Shown here: positions 1 to 8,517 of the stretch, piece by piece
How positions within the stretch are numbered: the first letter of the stretch is position 1
Layout: the number at the start of each line of letters is the position of its first letter
Source: Metaruminococcus_A sp003150405
Lineage (GTDB): Bacteria > Bacillota > Clostridia > Oscillospirales > Ruminococcaceae
Direction of reading: 5' to 3'
NCBI GenBank assembly: GCA_902489745.1
Contig: CABUBB010000006.1
Location: forward strand, 1-64,000
DNA length: 64,000 nucleotides
Notes under the pieces: generated by a model
Databases searched by the model: none
Told to the model about the DNA's origin: nothing
The model's input: only the letters and a program-made list of their open reading frames with translations
Made by a program: the position numbers and the translations under genes

Positions 1-179
1 CCGACTGGGATCCGGATAACCAAATCGGTACGCAGCAGGCCTACGAAAAGGTAACCAGCGCGGAGCATGAAGGCGCTATCTACCTGCTCCATGCAGTGTC
101 TAAGGACAATGCCGAAATACTAGGCCGGGTCATCGACGATATGAGAGCGAACGGATACACACTGAAGGCCCTTCAGTAA
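1..179 (+). CDS. pdaA: Polysaccharide deacetylase (PdaA-like), C-terminal fragment
   Basis: The last 58 codons of a gene that begins before the window, ending at TAA 177-179. The visible tail contains GAIYLLHAVSKDNAE followed by a final helix ending in YTLKALQ. This is the usual C-terminal signature of clostridial and bacillar NodB-fold deacetylases of the PdaA type, with the His of the last catalytic motif in LLH. In Bacillus, PdaA removes the N-acetyl group from muramic acid during muramic-delta-lactam formation in the spore cortex. The assignment rests on this short tail only, so another NodB deacetylase is possible. A strong terminator follows directly. Confidence 0.72.
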   Translation, partial: DWDPDNQIGTQQAYEKVTSAEHEGAIYLLHAVSKDNAEILGRVIDDMRANGYTLKALQ

Positions 180-180
180 C

Positions 181-210
181 AAAAAAGAGGTGCCCCGGCA
201 CCTCTTTTTT
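181..210. terminator. Bidirectional rho-independent terminator
   Basis: Perfect stem with A-rich left flank and T-rich right flank: AAAAAAGAGGTGCC pairs with GGCACCTCTTTTTT across a CC loop. It lies between the convergent pdaA end and the ferritin-like gene, and the symmetric A/T tails let it work on both strands. Confidence 0.9.
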
Positions 211-215
211 TACAT

Positions 216-968
216 TTACATAGTAAAAGCGCGATTTTGTTTTTCGAACTTCTTTGTCAGCTGAATAGATTGCCGAAGATAGCCAAAATTTTCCTGCCAA
301 AACCGCAAAAACCCGTATCCGCCGACTTGATAGATTTTATGAAAGCGCAGCCAAAGCAGCAAGGATACGCCACACATCAATGTCTTTCTCCAAAGATGGC
401 TCACAGCATTGTTTTTAAAATGCCCCAATGTGTAGGATTGAAACACAATATGGGGCAGTTCATCGTGAAGCATTTGAGCACAAATGCTTTTCAGAGCAGA
501 AGAGGCCGTACAATTTGCCAGCGCATTATAAAAGGTGAGCGCAATCATCTCCGCAGTGACAAGAACATTCACCTCGCACTTCAAACCGCCCAGCCGACGC
601 AGTTTTTGAAAGGCGCCTTGAAGCCGAGAACCATCTGCCGCATTTACCTTGTGAAAGTCCATATACTTCTTCAAATAAGCGGAATGCCAATTTTCCTCTT
701 TTATGAACTCTTTCACAGTCTCCGGATAATCCGGTTGGCTAAATGCATTTGCAAACGCTTCCGCTGTTTTCAACAGGTGTTTTCCCTCTGAGCTTTCTCC
801 AACCTGAAAGAGCCGGATGGCAGGGAAAACAAGGGCATGCAAAGGCTGAGGCAGCTCTTGTTCCTGTGAAAAATCAATGCAAAGCCGTTGTTCACCATTT
901 TTTACAAAATACGCCGTCCAATCCTGGTAGGTAAAACCATCCATTTTCAAATTGTTTAAATTATGCAC
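216..968 (-). CDS. Ferritin-like diiron-type protein, function unknown
   Basis: 250 residues. The pattern resembles a four-helix ferritin-like carboxylate-bridged metal protein. There is an ExxH in EENWH (around residue 93), a helix with Glu pairs in CEVNVLVTAEMIALTFYNAL (around 132-150), and a late DE..H in HDELPH (around 169-174). These are the spacings seen in families such as DUF455-like and metal-dependent ferritin-like hydrolases. I cannot name the family or substrate. The start is GTG at 968, with GAGGAAGG a few bases upstream; the in-frame ATG eight codons later has no Shine-Dalgarno. It is a stand-alone gene, convergent with pdaA. A cytosolic redox or metal-handling role is an inference. 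Confidence 0.6.
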   Translation of the reverse strand: MHNLNNLKMDGFTYQDWTAYFVKNGEQRLCIDFSQEQELPQPLHALVFPAIRLFQVGESSEGKHLLKTAEAFANAFSQPDYPETVKEFIKEENWHSAYLKKYMDFHKVNAADGSRLQGAFQKLRRLGGLKCEVNVLVTAEMIALTFYNALANCTASSALKSICAQMLHDELPHIVFQSYTLGHFKNNAVSHLWRKTLMCGVSLLLWLRFHKIYQVGGYGFLRFWQENFGYLRQSIQLTKKFEKQNRAFTM

Positions 969-998
969 AATACCTTCCTCATTCGCACTACTGTTGGG

Positions 999-1510
999 TC
1001 AAACTCCAAGCGCAGACAGGTAGGCGTCAACCTGCCTCTGGTTTTTGAACACCTTTATTTTCTGCGGATACCGATGGATAACTTCCCGATAGTAATTCCG
1101 GCATTTCCGGCTGCGCCCATCGTGCAGAATCCATTTGGCAAACGCAAAATCGAACTTCTCCTCACACCCAGGCGCCATACAGTCACGCACCCGCCCTTTG
1201 TTGACCCGGAACCGGCAGTAAGCACGCCGGAAACAGGTAAAGCGGTTCAATGCAAGATAAAAAATCTGGTCAGCCTGTTCCAGCCGCTCCTCCTGGCAAA
1301 AAGACGGATAATTTCCATCAATGACCCAGCCTTGGTTCTCATCCAAAAACTGCCGGGCAAGCTGCCGTGCTTTGGCTTTATCCGTTCCTTCCAGCCAGGC
1401 TCAAACTGGATTTGATCCAGGAACAGAGCCGGGCAACGATAATATCCGGACAGCATTTGGGTCAGCGTGGATTTGCCCGCACCGCTGTAACCAAGGATTG
1501 CAATTCTCAT
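999..1510 (-). pseudogene. P-loop ATPase (FlaR/adenylate-kinase-like), frameshifted
   Basis: The ATG at 1510 has GAGGAAGGA upstream and opens MRIAILGYSGAGKSTL, a Walker A motif (GYSGAGKST). This is typical of the small AAA/adenylate-kinase-like proteins often called topology modulation or FlaR-related. The frame is lost near 1382-1383. Adding one C there on the + strand (G on the coding strand) restores a continuous protein of about 170 residues. It would run through ENQGWVIDGNY and an Arg-rich lid (NRFTCFRRAYCRFR) to a C-terminal KIKVFKNQRQVDAYL and a stop at 999-1001, exactly the layout of the intact family. This may be a real 1-nt deletion or a sequencing or assembly error; the downstream half shows no other damage. 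Confidence 0.75.
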
Positions 1511-1545
1511 AACTGGGGTTCCTTCCTCATGTTTTAGAGAGAACA

Positions 1546-1576
1546 AATACCGGTACAGCAATGCTGTACCGGTATT
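1546..1576 (-). terminator. Inverted repeat downstream of pckG, probable terminator
   Basis: A perfect 15-bp inverted repeat, AATACCGGTACAGCA / TGCTGTACCGGTATT, with a 1-nt centre (in practice a 5-7 nt loop). It sits just after the pckG stop. On the - strand the stem is followed only by TGTTCTC, so the U-tract is weak. It is probably a terminator or mRNA 3'-end stabiliser. Confidence 0.55.
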
Positions 1577-1592
1577 AAAATGCATTTATGGC

Positions 1593-3365
1593 TTATTTGT
1601 TCAGGCGAGCTTCAAGTTCATCCAACTCTTTGGTCATTTCCTTCGGCAACTTGTCGCCAAACTTGCCAAAGAACTCGCGGATGCCCTTGGCTTCCTCTTT
1701 CCAGAGATCCTTGTCAACATCCAGCAGGCCTTTTACAACATCAACATCAATGTCAAGACCCTCAAGGTTAATATCTTCCGGTTTTGGCTCGTAACCAATC
1801 GGGGTCTCAACTGCGTCGACCTTGCCCTCGCAGCGGTCAAGAATCCACATCAGGACACGCATGTTGTCGCCAAAGCCCGGCCAGATGAAGTGGCCTTCAT
1901 CGTCAAGACGGAACCAGTTGACGTTGAAGATTTTCGGTGCTTTGTCGCCGAGCTTCTCGCCCATATCGAGCCAGTGCTGGAAGTAGTCGCCCATATGGTA
2001 ACCGCAGAACGGCAGCATTGCCATCGGGTCACGGCGGACAACGCCAACTGCGCCGGCAGCGGCAGCGGTGGTTTCAGAAGCCATAGTTGCGCCGACGAAT
2101 ACACCGTGGGTCCAGTCAAAGGACTGGTAAACCAGCGGAGCGGTCTTTGCACGGCGGCCACCGAAGATCATAGCGGAAATCGGCACACCGTTCGGGTTGT
2201 CAAATTCCGGGCTGATGCACGGGCAGTTCTTTGCCGGAGCGGTGAAGCGGCTGTTCGGATGAGCGCCTTTTTCAGCAGACTCTTTGCCGTTCCAGGGATT
2301 TCCTTTCCAGTCAAGCGCATTTTCCGGCGGATTCTTATCGAGACCTTCCCACCAAACCGTATTGGTGTCTTTGTTGAGGACAACGTTGGTGAAGATGGTG
2401 CCCTTCTTAGTCGAAGCAAGCGCATTCGGATTGGATTTTGCGTTGGTGCCCGGTGCAACACCGAAGAAGCCGTTCTCCGGATTGATAGCATACAGACGGC
2501 CGTCCGGACCCTGTTTCAGCCAAGCAATGTCGTCGCCAACAGTCCAAACCTTATAACCGTCTTTGGAATAAACCTCCGGCGGAACCAGCATGGCCAGGTT
2601 TGTTTTACCACACGCAGACGGGAACGCAGCGGTAATGTATTTGACTTCGCCTTTCGGGTTCTGAATACCGAGGATAAGCATATGCTCTGCCATCCAGCCC
2701 TCATTTTTGCCCTGATAGGAAGCAATACGGAGCGCAAAGCACTTTTTGCCGAGGAGGACGTTTCCGCCGTAACCGGAGTTGATGGACCAAATGGTGTTGT
2801 CCTCCGGGAAATGGACAATGTAGCGTTTCTCCTGATCAATGTCTGCTTTGGAATGCAGGCCGCGTACGAAGTCATTGGAAGTATCGCCGAGGTTGACAAA
2901 CGCGTCTTTGCCCATACGGGTCATGATGTCCATGTTCAGGACAACATAGATCGAGTCGGTCAGTTCAACACCGACTTTTGCAAGCGGAGAACCAATCGGA
3001 CCCATCGAGTACGGGATGACGTACATGGTACGGCCTTTCATGACGCCGTCATACATCGGGGTAAGTTTTGCATACATTTCTTTCGGGTCGCACCAGTTGT
3101 TGGTCGGGCCCGCGTCTTCTTTCTTTCTGGAGCAGATGAAGGTTCTGTCCTCTACACGCGCAACGTCGTTGACAGCGGTGCGGTGCAGGTAGCAGCCCGG
3201 CAGCTCTTCTTCGTTAAGCGGGATCATCTCGCCGGTTTTGGTAGCTTCTGCGCGCAGTTCATTGAGCTGCTCCTCGCTGCCATCAATCCAGACGACTTTA
3301 TCCGGTTTGCACAGAGCAACCATTTCGTCGACCCAGTTGAGTACGTTTTTGTTGTTTGTCAGCAT
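1593..3365 (-). CDS. pckG: Phosphoenolpyruvate carboxykinase (GTP)
   Basis: 590 residues, the normal length for the GTP-dependent family. It interconverts oxaloacetate + GTP and phosphoenolpyruvate + CO2 + GDP in the cytosol. The signature P-loop with the reactive cysteine is visible as FPSACGKTN (about residues 249-257). It is preceded by YITAA and followed by GDDIAWLK and NPENGFFGVAPGTN, all diagnostic of the GTP family. FGGRRAK and the W-rich nucleotide pocket follow. The ATG at 3365 has AGGAGACCCC upstream. It is monocistronic with its own promoter at 3422-3450 and an inverted repeat after the stop. In gut Clostridia this enzyme often runs in the CO2-fixing direction during fermentation to succinate or propionate, or for anaplerosis; the direction here cannot be told from sequence. 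Confidence 0.96.
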   Translation of the reverse strand: MLTNNKNVLNWVDEMVALCKPDKVVWIDGSEEQLNELRAEATKTGEMIPLNEEELPGCYLHRTAVNDVARVEDRTFICSRKKEDAGPTNNWCDPKEMYAKLTPMYDGVMKGRTMYVIPYSMGPIGSPLAKVGVELTDSIYVVLNMDIMTRMGKDAFVNLGDTSNDFVRGLHSKADIDQEKRYIVHFPEDNTIWSINSGYGGNVLLGKKCFALRIASYQGKNEGWMAEHMLILGIQNPKGEVKYITAAFPSACGKTNLAMLVPPEVYSKDGYKVWTVGDDIAWLKQGPDGRLYAINPENGFFGVAPGTNAKSNPNALASTKKGTIFTNVVLNKDTNTVWWEGLDKNPPENALDWKGNPWNGKESAEKGAHPNSRFTAPAKNCPCISPEFDNPNGVPISAMIFGGRRAKTAPLVYQSFDWTHGVFVGATMASETTAAAAGAVGVVRRDPMAMLPFCGYHMGDYFQHWLDMGEKLGDKAPKIFNVNWFRLDDEGHFIWPGFGDNMRVLMWILDRCEGKVDAVETPIGYEPKPEDINLEGLDIDVDVVKGLLDVDKDLWKEEAKGIREFFGKFGDKLPKEMTKELDELEARLNK

Positions 3366-3421
3366 TTAAGGGGTCTCCTTTCAATTCTTGAAATGAAAAA
3401 CTGAAAATTTCCACAGCTATA

Positions 3422-3450
3422 AGTATAGACCAAATGGTACTTTTTTGCAA
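3422..3450 (-). promoter_or_regulatory. pckG promoter (SigA type)
   Basis: On the - strand, -35 TTGCAA (3445-3450), a 17-nt spacer and -10 TATACT (3422-3427). The -10 ends 56 nt before the pckG start codon. Confidence 0.7.
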
Positions 3451-3521
3451 GGCAGAATCGTTAAAAAATCATCAATTTTCATTTTTTTCATAACTTGTCC
3501 GCCTGTGGTATACAAACAGCA

Positions 3522-4550
3522 TCAACTGTCCGTCAAAGCAGCGGCATCTATGGGCAGAGAAGCCACTGCATTCAGATCAAGTCCTGCTGTATGGCCCGCT
3601 AAAAATTCGTAATATCCCTGCGAAGCGATCATGGCGGCATTGTCGCCGCACAGCGCAAGCGGCGGTACATAAAGGGTGTAGCCGCGCTCCCTGCAATCCT
3701 GTTCTACCCGGGTGCGCAGACCGGAGTTTGCCGAAACCCCGCCGGCCAGCACGATGGTCTTGTAACCGTACTCCTCCGCCGCACGCATAAGCCGCGGAGA
3801 AAGGATGCCGCAGACCGTTTGCTGAAACGAGGCGGCAAGGTCGTTCACCGAAAGCTCCTGCCCTTTCTGGGAGGCATTGTGAACCAGGTTGACCACCGCA
3901 GTTTTCAGGCCGGAGAAACTGAAGTCGTACGGGCAGCCGTCCACCACCGGACGCGGCAGCTTGTACGCCGCCGGATTTCCCTTTGCCGCGGCCCTATCCA
4001 TATACACCCCGCCGGGATAAGGAAAGCCCAGGGTACGGGCCGCTTTGTCATACGCTTCACCGACTGCGTCATCATGGGTTCGGCCGATGACGTGAAAGCG
4101 GGTATAATCCTGCACCTCGATGATATGGCTGTGCCCGCCCGAGACAACCAGGCAGAGAAACGGTGGTTTCAAGTCTGGATGCGCCAGATAATTCGCCGCA
4201 ATATGCCCACGAATATGATGCACCGGGACAAGCAGTTTATGCGTGGCCGCCGCAAGGCCCTTGGCAAAATTGACTCCGACAAGCAGCGCGCCGATAAGCC
4301 CTGGCGCATAGGTAACGGCAACCGCATCTAGTTCCGGCAGGGTGAGCTTTGCCTGTTTCAGCGCCTCATTCACCACGCCGACAATATCCTCGCAATGGCG
4401 GCGGGAGGCAATCTCCGGCACAACGCCGCCGTATTTTTTGTGTTCTTCCACCTGCGACGCCACGACCGAGGACAGGATGGTGCGTCCATCCGCCACAACC
4501 GAAGCGGCGGTTTCATCGCAGGAGGATTCAATCCCCAGTATTTTTATCAT
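3522..4550 (-). CDS. tsaD: tRNA N6-threonylcarbamoyladenosine transferase TsaD
   Basis: 342 residues from the ATG at 4550. The open frame continues upstream, but AAGGAG precedes this ATG and the family starts with M-x-ILGIESSCDET. ASKHA fold; transfers the threonylcarbamoyl group to A37 of ANN-decoding tRNAs. Visible motifs: GIESSCDETAASV (residues 6-18), the metal-binding HxxxH in HHIRGH (112/116), VVSGGHSHI, AYDKAARTLGFPYPGG and the C-terminal LAGGVSANSGLR and CGDNAAMIA. The start overlaps the stop of rimI (ATGA), so the two are translationally coupled. The partners TsaB, TsaC and TsaE are not in the window. Confidence 0.97.
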   Translation of the reverse strand: MIKILGIESSCDETAASVVADGRTILSSVVASQVEEHKKYGGVVPEIASRRHCEDIVGVVNEALKQAKLTLPELDAVAVTYAPGLIGALLVGVNFAKGLAAATHKLLVPVHHIRGHIAANYLAHPDLKPPFLCLVVSGGHSHIIEVQDYTRFHVIGRTHDDAVGEAYDKAARTLGFPYPGGVYMDRAAAKGNPAAYKLPRPVVDGCPYDFSFSGLKTAVVNLVHNASQKGQELSVNDLAASFQQTVCGILSPRLMRAAEEYGYKTIVLAGGVSANSGLRTRVEQDCRERGYTLYVPPLALCGDNAAMIASQGYYEFLAGHTAGLDLNAVASLPIDAAALTDS

Positions 4551-4993
4551 AAACCGCTCAGCTCCTTTTTCAGTATCAAAGCGTCCTCCACCGGATTCCG
4601 GTAGAAGTGCTTCCGCAGGCCAACCTGCGCAAACCCGCATTTGCGGTAAAGGGATACAGCCGCTTCGTTGCCCCGCCGCACCTCCAGCGTAATTTCCAGC
4701 GCGCCCATGCCCTCGGCATAACCGATAAGCCACTGCAAAAGGGCAAGACCAATTCCCTGCCTGCGCCGCTGAGGTGCGACGCAGAAAGTGTTGATATGTA
4801 CGTTTTCCAGCACATGATGCGCATTCAAATACCCGGCAACCCCGTCCTGCTCCGCCACCAGTGTAATACCGTAAGGATTGTTCAGCTCTTCGGCAAACGC
4901 CTTCTCGCTCCAGGGATCGCTGAACGCGCTCTGTTCCAGCGAAACAAGCACTGGGATATCCTCCGGCTGCATAGGGCGTATCAAGACCGGCAT
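4547..4993 (-). CDS. rimI: Ribosomal protein S18-alanine N-acetyltransferase RimI
   Basis: 148 residues, single GNAT domain. It opens with IRPMQPEDIPVLVSLEQSAF and PWSEKAF, typical of RimI. The acetyl-CoA pyrophosphate loop is visible as QRRRQGIGLALL (about 74-85), followed by LEVRRGNEAAVSLYRKCGF, the RimI/RimL C-terminal signature. In Firmicutes rimI sits beside tsaD and tsaB, as here. It overlaps tsaD by 4 nt downstream and the phosphatase gene by 13 nt upstream. The target (S18 N-terminus) is by family; other N-terminal acetylation substrates are possible. Confidence 0.92.
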   Translation of the reverse strand: MPVLIRPMQPEDIPVLVSLEQSAFSDPWSEKAFAEELNNPYGITLVAEQDGVAGYLNAHHVLENVHINTFCVAPQRRRQGIGLALLQWLIGYAEGMGALEITLEVRRGNEAAVSLYRKCGFAQVGLRKHFYRNPVEDALILKKELSGL

Positions 4994-5433
4994 AACGGGT
5001 GCTCCTCAAAATAACGACTAAACCAATCCTTTATCTGTGCAAAACAGGCGCGGTAGACCTCCATATCTCCGCCGAAGGGATCCGGCACCTGCATAACCGT
5101 AATTTTTTCCGCCGCATCCGGCACGGCCGAGGCAAGCAGCCGCCGCTGATCCTCCGACATGACAAAAATGTGTTCCGCCGCAGCAACATCCTCTAGAGTA
5201 ATGCGTTTGGACTGGTGCCCGGACAAATCAAGCCCATTTTCCTTTGCCGCCGCAACGGCATTTTCTGCCGCAGGCTGGTGATCAAACGCCGCCACCCCTA
5301 CGCTGTGGGCGAAATACTGCCCGTCAAGGCCCTGTTCCTGCAAAATATGGTTCAAAATGGCAGCCGCCATCGGGCTGCGGCAGGTGTTGCCGGTACAGAC
5401 CACCAGCAGTTGTTTTCGCATTTCGTTTTCCAT
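4981..5433 (-). CDS. Low-molecular-weight phosphatase, probably protein-arginine phosphatase (YwlE-like)
   Basis: 150 residues from the ATG at 5433, preceded by AAAGGATTC. The catalytic loop is CTGNTCRSP (Cys13, Arg19), with the general-acid motif DPFGG near the C-terminus. Thr17 sits where protein-tyrosine phosphatases of this fold have Ile or Leu (GNICRS). In Bacillus YwlE that Thr confers specificity for phospho-arginine, so I infer an arginine phosphatase reversing McsB-type marking. No mcsB or clpC is in the window. The gene overlaps rimI by 13 nt, so it belongs to the rimI-tsaD operon. A phosphotyrosine phosphatase remains possible. Confidence 0.8.
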   Translation of the reverse strand: MENEMRKQLLVVCTGNTCRSPMAAAILNHILQEQGLDGQYFAHSVGVAAFDHQPAAENAVAAAKENGLDLSGHQSKRITLEDVAAAEHIFVMSEDQRRLLASAVPDAAEKITVMQVPDPFGGDMEVYRACFAQIKDWFSRYFEEHPLCRS

Positions 5434-5489
5434 AAAAGAATCCTTTCTTAGTAAAAAATCCACCTGCTGGAGCCGTAAAACAACACACC

Positions 5490-5518
5490 GGTTCCGGCTG
5501 AGAAAACCTGTCGGAACC
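5490..5518 (-). terminator. Possible weak terminator after polA
   Basis: Inverted repeat GGTTCCG / CGGAACC (15-nt loop) in the 132-nt gap between polA and the phosphatase gene. On the - strand it is followed by GGTGTGTTGTTTTA, a poor U-tract. It may be an attenuator rather than a full terminator. Confidence 0.35.
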
Positions 5519-5565
5519 AGCAGATCTCCGGCAATTCAACAAACGGTTTCGCCGGAAGGCATACT

Positions 5566-8130
5566 CTATTCTTTGGCGTCGTACCAGGTTTTGCCCTGTG
5601 AAACATCTACCAGCAGCTTGACGTTCAAATCCGCCGCGTGCTCCATCTCGTCGCACAGGTACCCGCCGGCACGCTCTGCATCCCGCTCGGCGACCTCGAG
5701 GATGAGCTCGTCGTGCACCTGCAAAATCAGCCGGCCGTCTACCCCCTCTTTTTTCAGGCGGTCATAAACCCTGATCATGGCAATTTTGATAATATCCGCC
5801 GCCGTTCCCTGAATGGGTGCGTTCATGGCGGCGCGCTCCCCAAAATTGCGGATGTTTTTGTTGTGGGATTTAAGCTCGTCCAAAATCCGGCGGCGGCCGA
5901 ACATGGTGGTGACATATCCTTTTTCTTTGGAAGCCTCCACCGTCTGTTTCATAAAGCGGGCGACGCCGTCGTAGGTTGCCAGGTATTCGTTGATGTAATC
6001 CGACGCCTGTGCCACCGTCACACCGATATCCTGCGAAAGCGAGAATGCCCCGATGCCGTAGACAATGCCAAAGTTAATGGCTTTGGCGCGGGTGCGCATC
6101 TCATGGGTGACAAGCTCCAGCGGAACGCCGAACACCTCCGACGCAGTGATGGCATGGATATCCGCACCCTCGTTAAACGCTTGAAGCATCCGCTTATCAT
6201 CCGCAAGATGAGCGAGGATGCGCAGCTCTATCTGGGAATAATCGGCGTCCACCAGGACATAACCCTCCCTGGCGACGAAAAACCGCCGCATCTGACGGCC
6301 CAGCTCGGTGCGCGCCGGAATGTTCTGCATATTCGGCTCGGTAGAACTGATGCGCCCGGTGCGGGTTTCAGTCTGCTTGAAGGTGGAATGCACCCGCCCG
6401 CCCGCGTCCACTACCTTGAGCAGGCCGACCACATAGGTGGAATACAGCTTGGTGAGCTTGCGGTATTCGAGCAGGGTTGGGATGATGGCATGCTCCCCGC
6501 GGATAGCCTCCAGCGCATCCACATTGGTGGAATAGCCGCTCTTAGTTTTCTTTTTGGGAGTCAGCCCCATCTTTTCAAACAGGATGACGTTGAGCTCCTT
6601 GGTGGAGTTGGGGTTGAACTCCTCCCCCGCCAGCTCAAACATTTGGCGTTTGAGCACCTCAATCTGTTCGGACAGCGCCGCGCCAAACTCCTGAATCCCC
6701 TGGATGTTGACGGCAAAGCCCTCGCACTCCATTGAGGCAAGCACTAGTGCCAACGGCATTTCAATGGTTTCAAACAGCGAAAGCATCTCCTGCGCGGAAA
6801 GCTCCTCCTTCAGCTTGGCGCTGAGTTCCGGCAGCACCGCTGCGGCAAGGTAGGGTTCCTCCAGCGAAGGGAGAACAATTTCATAATGGCGCGCAAGGGA
6901 AACCGGGTCATAGCTGCGGCCGCCCGCATCCAGCAGATAGGCGGCGAGCATGCCGTCAAACACCACATTTTCCAGTACAACCCCTTGCTCCATGCAGCGG
7001 CGGTAAAGCGGTTTGACATCAAAGGTGCGTTTGGGCAGCGGAGATTTGCAGACCAGCTCAAAAAACGCCCGCTCTGCACCGAAGCGGAAGTCGTAGAGCG
7101 TTTCACCCACCGGAATTTGCAGGACATTGATACCTCCGTTTTCAACCGCCGCGTAAAAATCAAGCACCTGCTCCTGTTGAAGCGCTGCACGCACCGCTTC
7201 ATAATCCGGCTCCGAAACCACCTTGCTGGGCGCATCGGATTCCAGAATAATTTGGGGTTTGGGCGAATCTTCTGTGTTCAAATGCAGTCTGGTAATATAG
7301 GAATACATCTCAAAGCGATTCAAAAGCTCGACGAGCACCGCGTCCTCCCGCTTTCGCGGAAGATAATGTGAAAGCTCTGTATCAATCAGCGCCTCTTTAC
7401 AAATCGTCGCAAGTTCTTTGCTCATAAAGGCGGATTCCTTTCCGTCGGCGAGCAGTTTTTTAATTCGCGGCGTTGCTTCAATGGCGTCAACATCGGCGTA
7501 AATGGTTTCAATCGACCCATATTTCTGGATGAGGGAAAACGCCGTTTTCTCCCCAATCCCCTTAACACCGGGGATATTGTCGGAGGAATCGCCCATCAAC
7601 GCCTTGACGTCGACAAGCTGTTCCGGTTCAATGCCGTACTCATCAAAATATTTCTGCGGAGTGTAAAGAATGGCCTCCCTCGTTGTGGCAAGACGCACCT
7701 GCACTTCATCGGTAATAAGCTGAAGGCAGTCCCGATCCCCGGTGGCAACAACGCACTGATTGCCGGATTTGACACAGAGATCCGCAAGGGTGCCGACAAT
7801 GTCATCCGCTTCGTAGCCTTCTTTTTCTACTACCGCGTAGCCAAGCGCCCGGATCATTTTTTTGGCCACCGGCATCTGCATGAGCAACTCCTCCGGCGTA
7901 CCCTTGCGGGTGCCCTTGTAAGCGTCGTACATTTTGTGGCGGAAGGTCGGCGCGTGGACATCAAACGCCACAACGACCGCATCCGGCGAAAGTTCACTTT
8001 GCATCTTCATTAAAATATTGAGAAAGCCGACCAGGGCGTTGGTAAAAAAGCCGTCTTTGGTCGTCAGCAGCTTGACCCCGTAAAAAGAGCGATTCAGGAT
8101 GCTGTTGCCATCAATCGCGAGCAATTTCAT
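5566..8130 (-). CDS. polA: DNA polymerase I
   Basis: 854 residues. It fills gaps and removes RNA primers. The N-terminal 5'-3' exonuclease domain (about 1-290) begins MKLLAIDGNSILNRSFYG and keeps the Asp clusters (EADDIVGTLA, TGDRDCLQL, GDSSDNIPGV). The central domain (about 310-480) lacks the DxE that starts the DEDD 3'-5' proofreading exonuclease (it reads VLDFYAAVENGG), so proofreading is probably lost, as in Bacillus and Thermus PolA. The polymerase domain shows motif A DYSQIELR, the O-helix RAKAINFGIVYG and motif C QVHDELILE. The ATG at 8130 has GAGGTG upstream. It is probably monocistronic. Confidence 0.97.
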   Translation of the reverse strand: MKLLAIDGNSILNRSFYGVKLLTTKDGFFTNALVGFLNILMKMQSELSPDAVVVAFDVHAPTFRHKMYDAYKGTRKGTPEELLMQMPVAKKMIRALGYAVVEKEGYEADDIVGTLADLCVKSGNQCVVATGDRDCLQLITDEVQVRLATTREAILYTPQKYFDEYGIEPEQLVDVKALMGDSSDNIPGVKGIGEKTAFSLIQKYGSIETIYADVDAIEATPRIKKLLADGKESAFMSKELATICKEALIDTELSHYLPRKREDAVLVELLNRFEMYSYITRLHLNTEDSPKPQIILESDAPSKVVSEPDYEAVRAALQQEQVLDFYAAVENGGINVLQIPVGETLYDFRFGAERAFFELVCKSPLPKRTFDVKPLYRRCMEQGVVLENVVFDGMLAAYLLDAGGRSYDPVSLARHYEIVLPSLEEPYLAAAVLPELSAKLKEELSAQEMLSLFETIEMPLALVLASMECEGFAVNIQGIQEFGAALSEQIEVLKRQMFELAGEEFNPNSTKELNVILFEKMGLTPKKKTKSGYSTNVDALEAIRGEHAIIPTLLEYRKLTKLYSTYVVGLLKVVDAGGRVHSTFKQTETRTGRISSTEPNMQNIPARTELGRQMRRFFVAREGYVLVDADYSQIELRILAHLADDKRMLQAFNEGADIHAITASEVFGVPLELVTHEMRTRAKAINFGIVYGIGAFSLSQDIGVTVAQASDYINEYLATYDGVARFMKQTVEASKEKGYVTTMFGRRRILDELKSHNKNIRNFGERAAMNAPIQGTAADIIKIAMIRVYDRLKKEGVDGRLILQVHDELILEVAERDAERAGGYLCDEMEHAADLNVKLLVDVSQGKTWYDAKE

Positions 8131-8516
8131 AGATGCACCTCATTTACAGTTTTCATCAATCTTATATTGACGAATTTCGGCCGATATATTACAATTTTAT
8201 TCCGGATATGAATTAGGATACCATGAGCATAGCAGGCTCATGGTATCAGCCGGAAAATTTCGTATTTTTGCCCGCCGCAGGAACACCGGGCGCTGCAAAA
8301 TTTACAACAAATTACATCTTACGGATTATTCTAGTGAACGGCGTTGCAAACGTCTGTAACAACAAACCGCATAAACGGCAGGCCGCATTTTCCAAAGCCA
8401 GACCGTTGGTGAATTCATACCCCGCAGGATTTCCGCGCCGTTATCCGCACCTTGTATGAAGCGCGAATTGCCCAGCCGTGCGATGAGCGGCGCATAAACG
8501 CCCACAGCCAAGCCAT
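8131..8516. other. Gene-free stretch between polA and the candidate RNA
   Basis: With the next entries this makes a 663-base gap between the divergent genes polA and dus. Reading frames here are short, cysteine/arginine-rich and lack family signatures or ribosome binding sites, and I call none coding. It contains the perfect 12-bp hairpin at 8217-8247 and the polA leader. No convincing polA promoter was found next to the gene, so polA may be read from the strong promoter at 8744-8772 through a leader of about 600 nt. Confidence 0.5.
8217..8247. repeat. Perfect 12-bp inverted repeat upstream of polA
   Basis: GATACCATGAGC (8217-8228) and GCTCATGGTATC (8236-8247) around a 7-nt loop, about 90 nt upstream of the polA start. 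There is no U-tract on either strand, so it is not a standard terminator. It could be an operator or an mRNA 5' hairpin. Confidence 0.6.
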
Positions 8517-8517
8517 G

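Noticed and set aside
1890..3404. A 504-codon open frame on the + strand over pckG
   Set aside because: Antisense shadow; the - strand PEP carboxykinase is certain.
4551..5009. Upstream extension of the tsaD frame to 495 residues
   Set aside because: It runs through rimI in another frame; family start, Shine-Dalgarno and ATGA coupling place the start at 4550.
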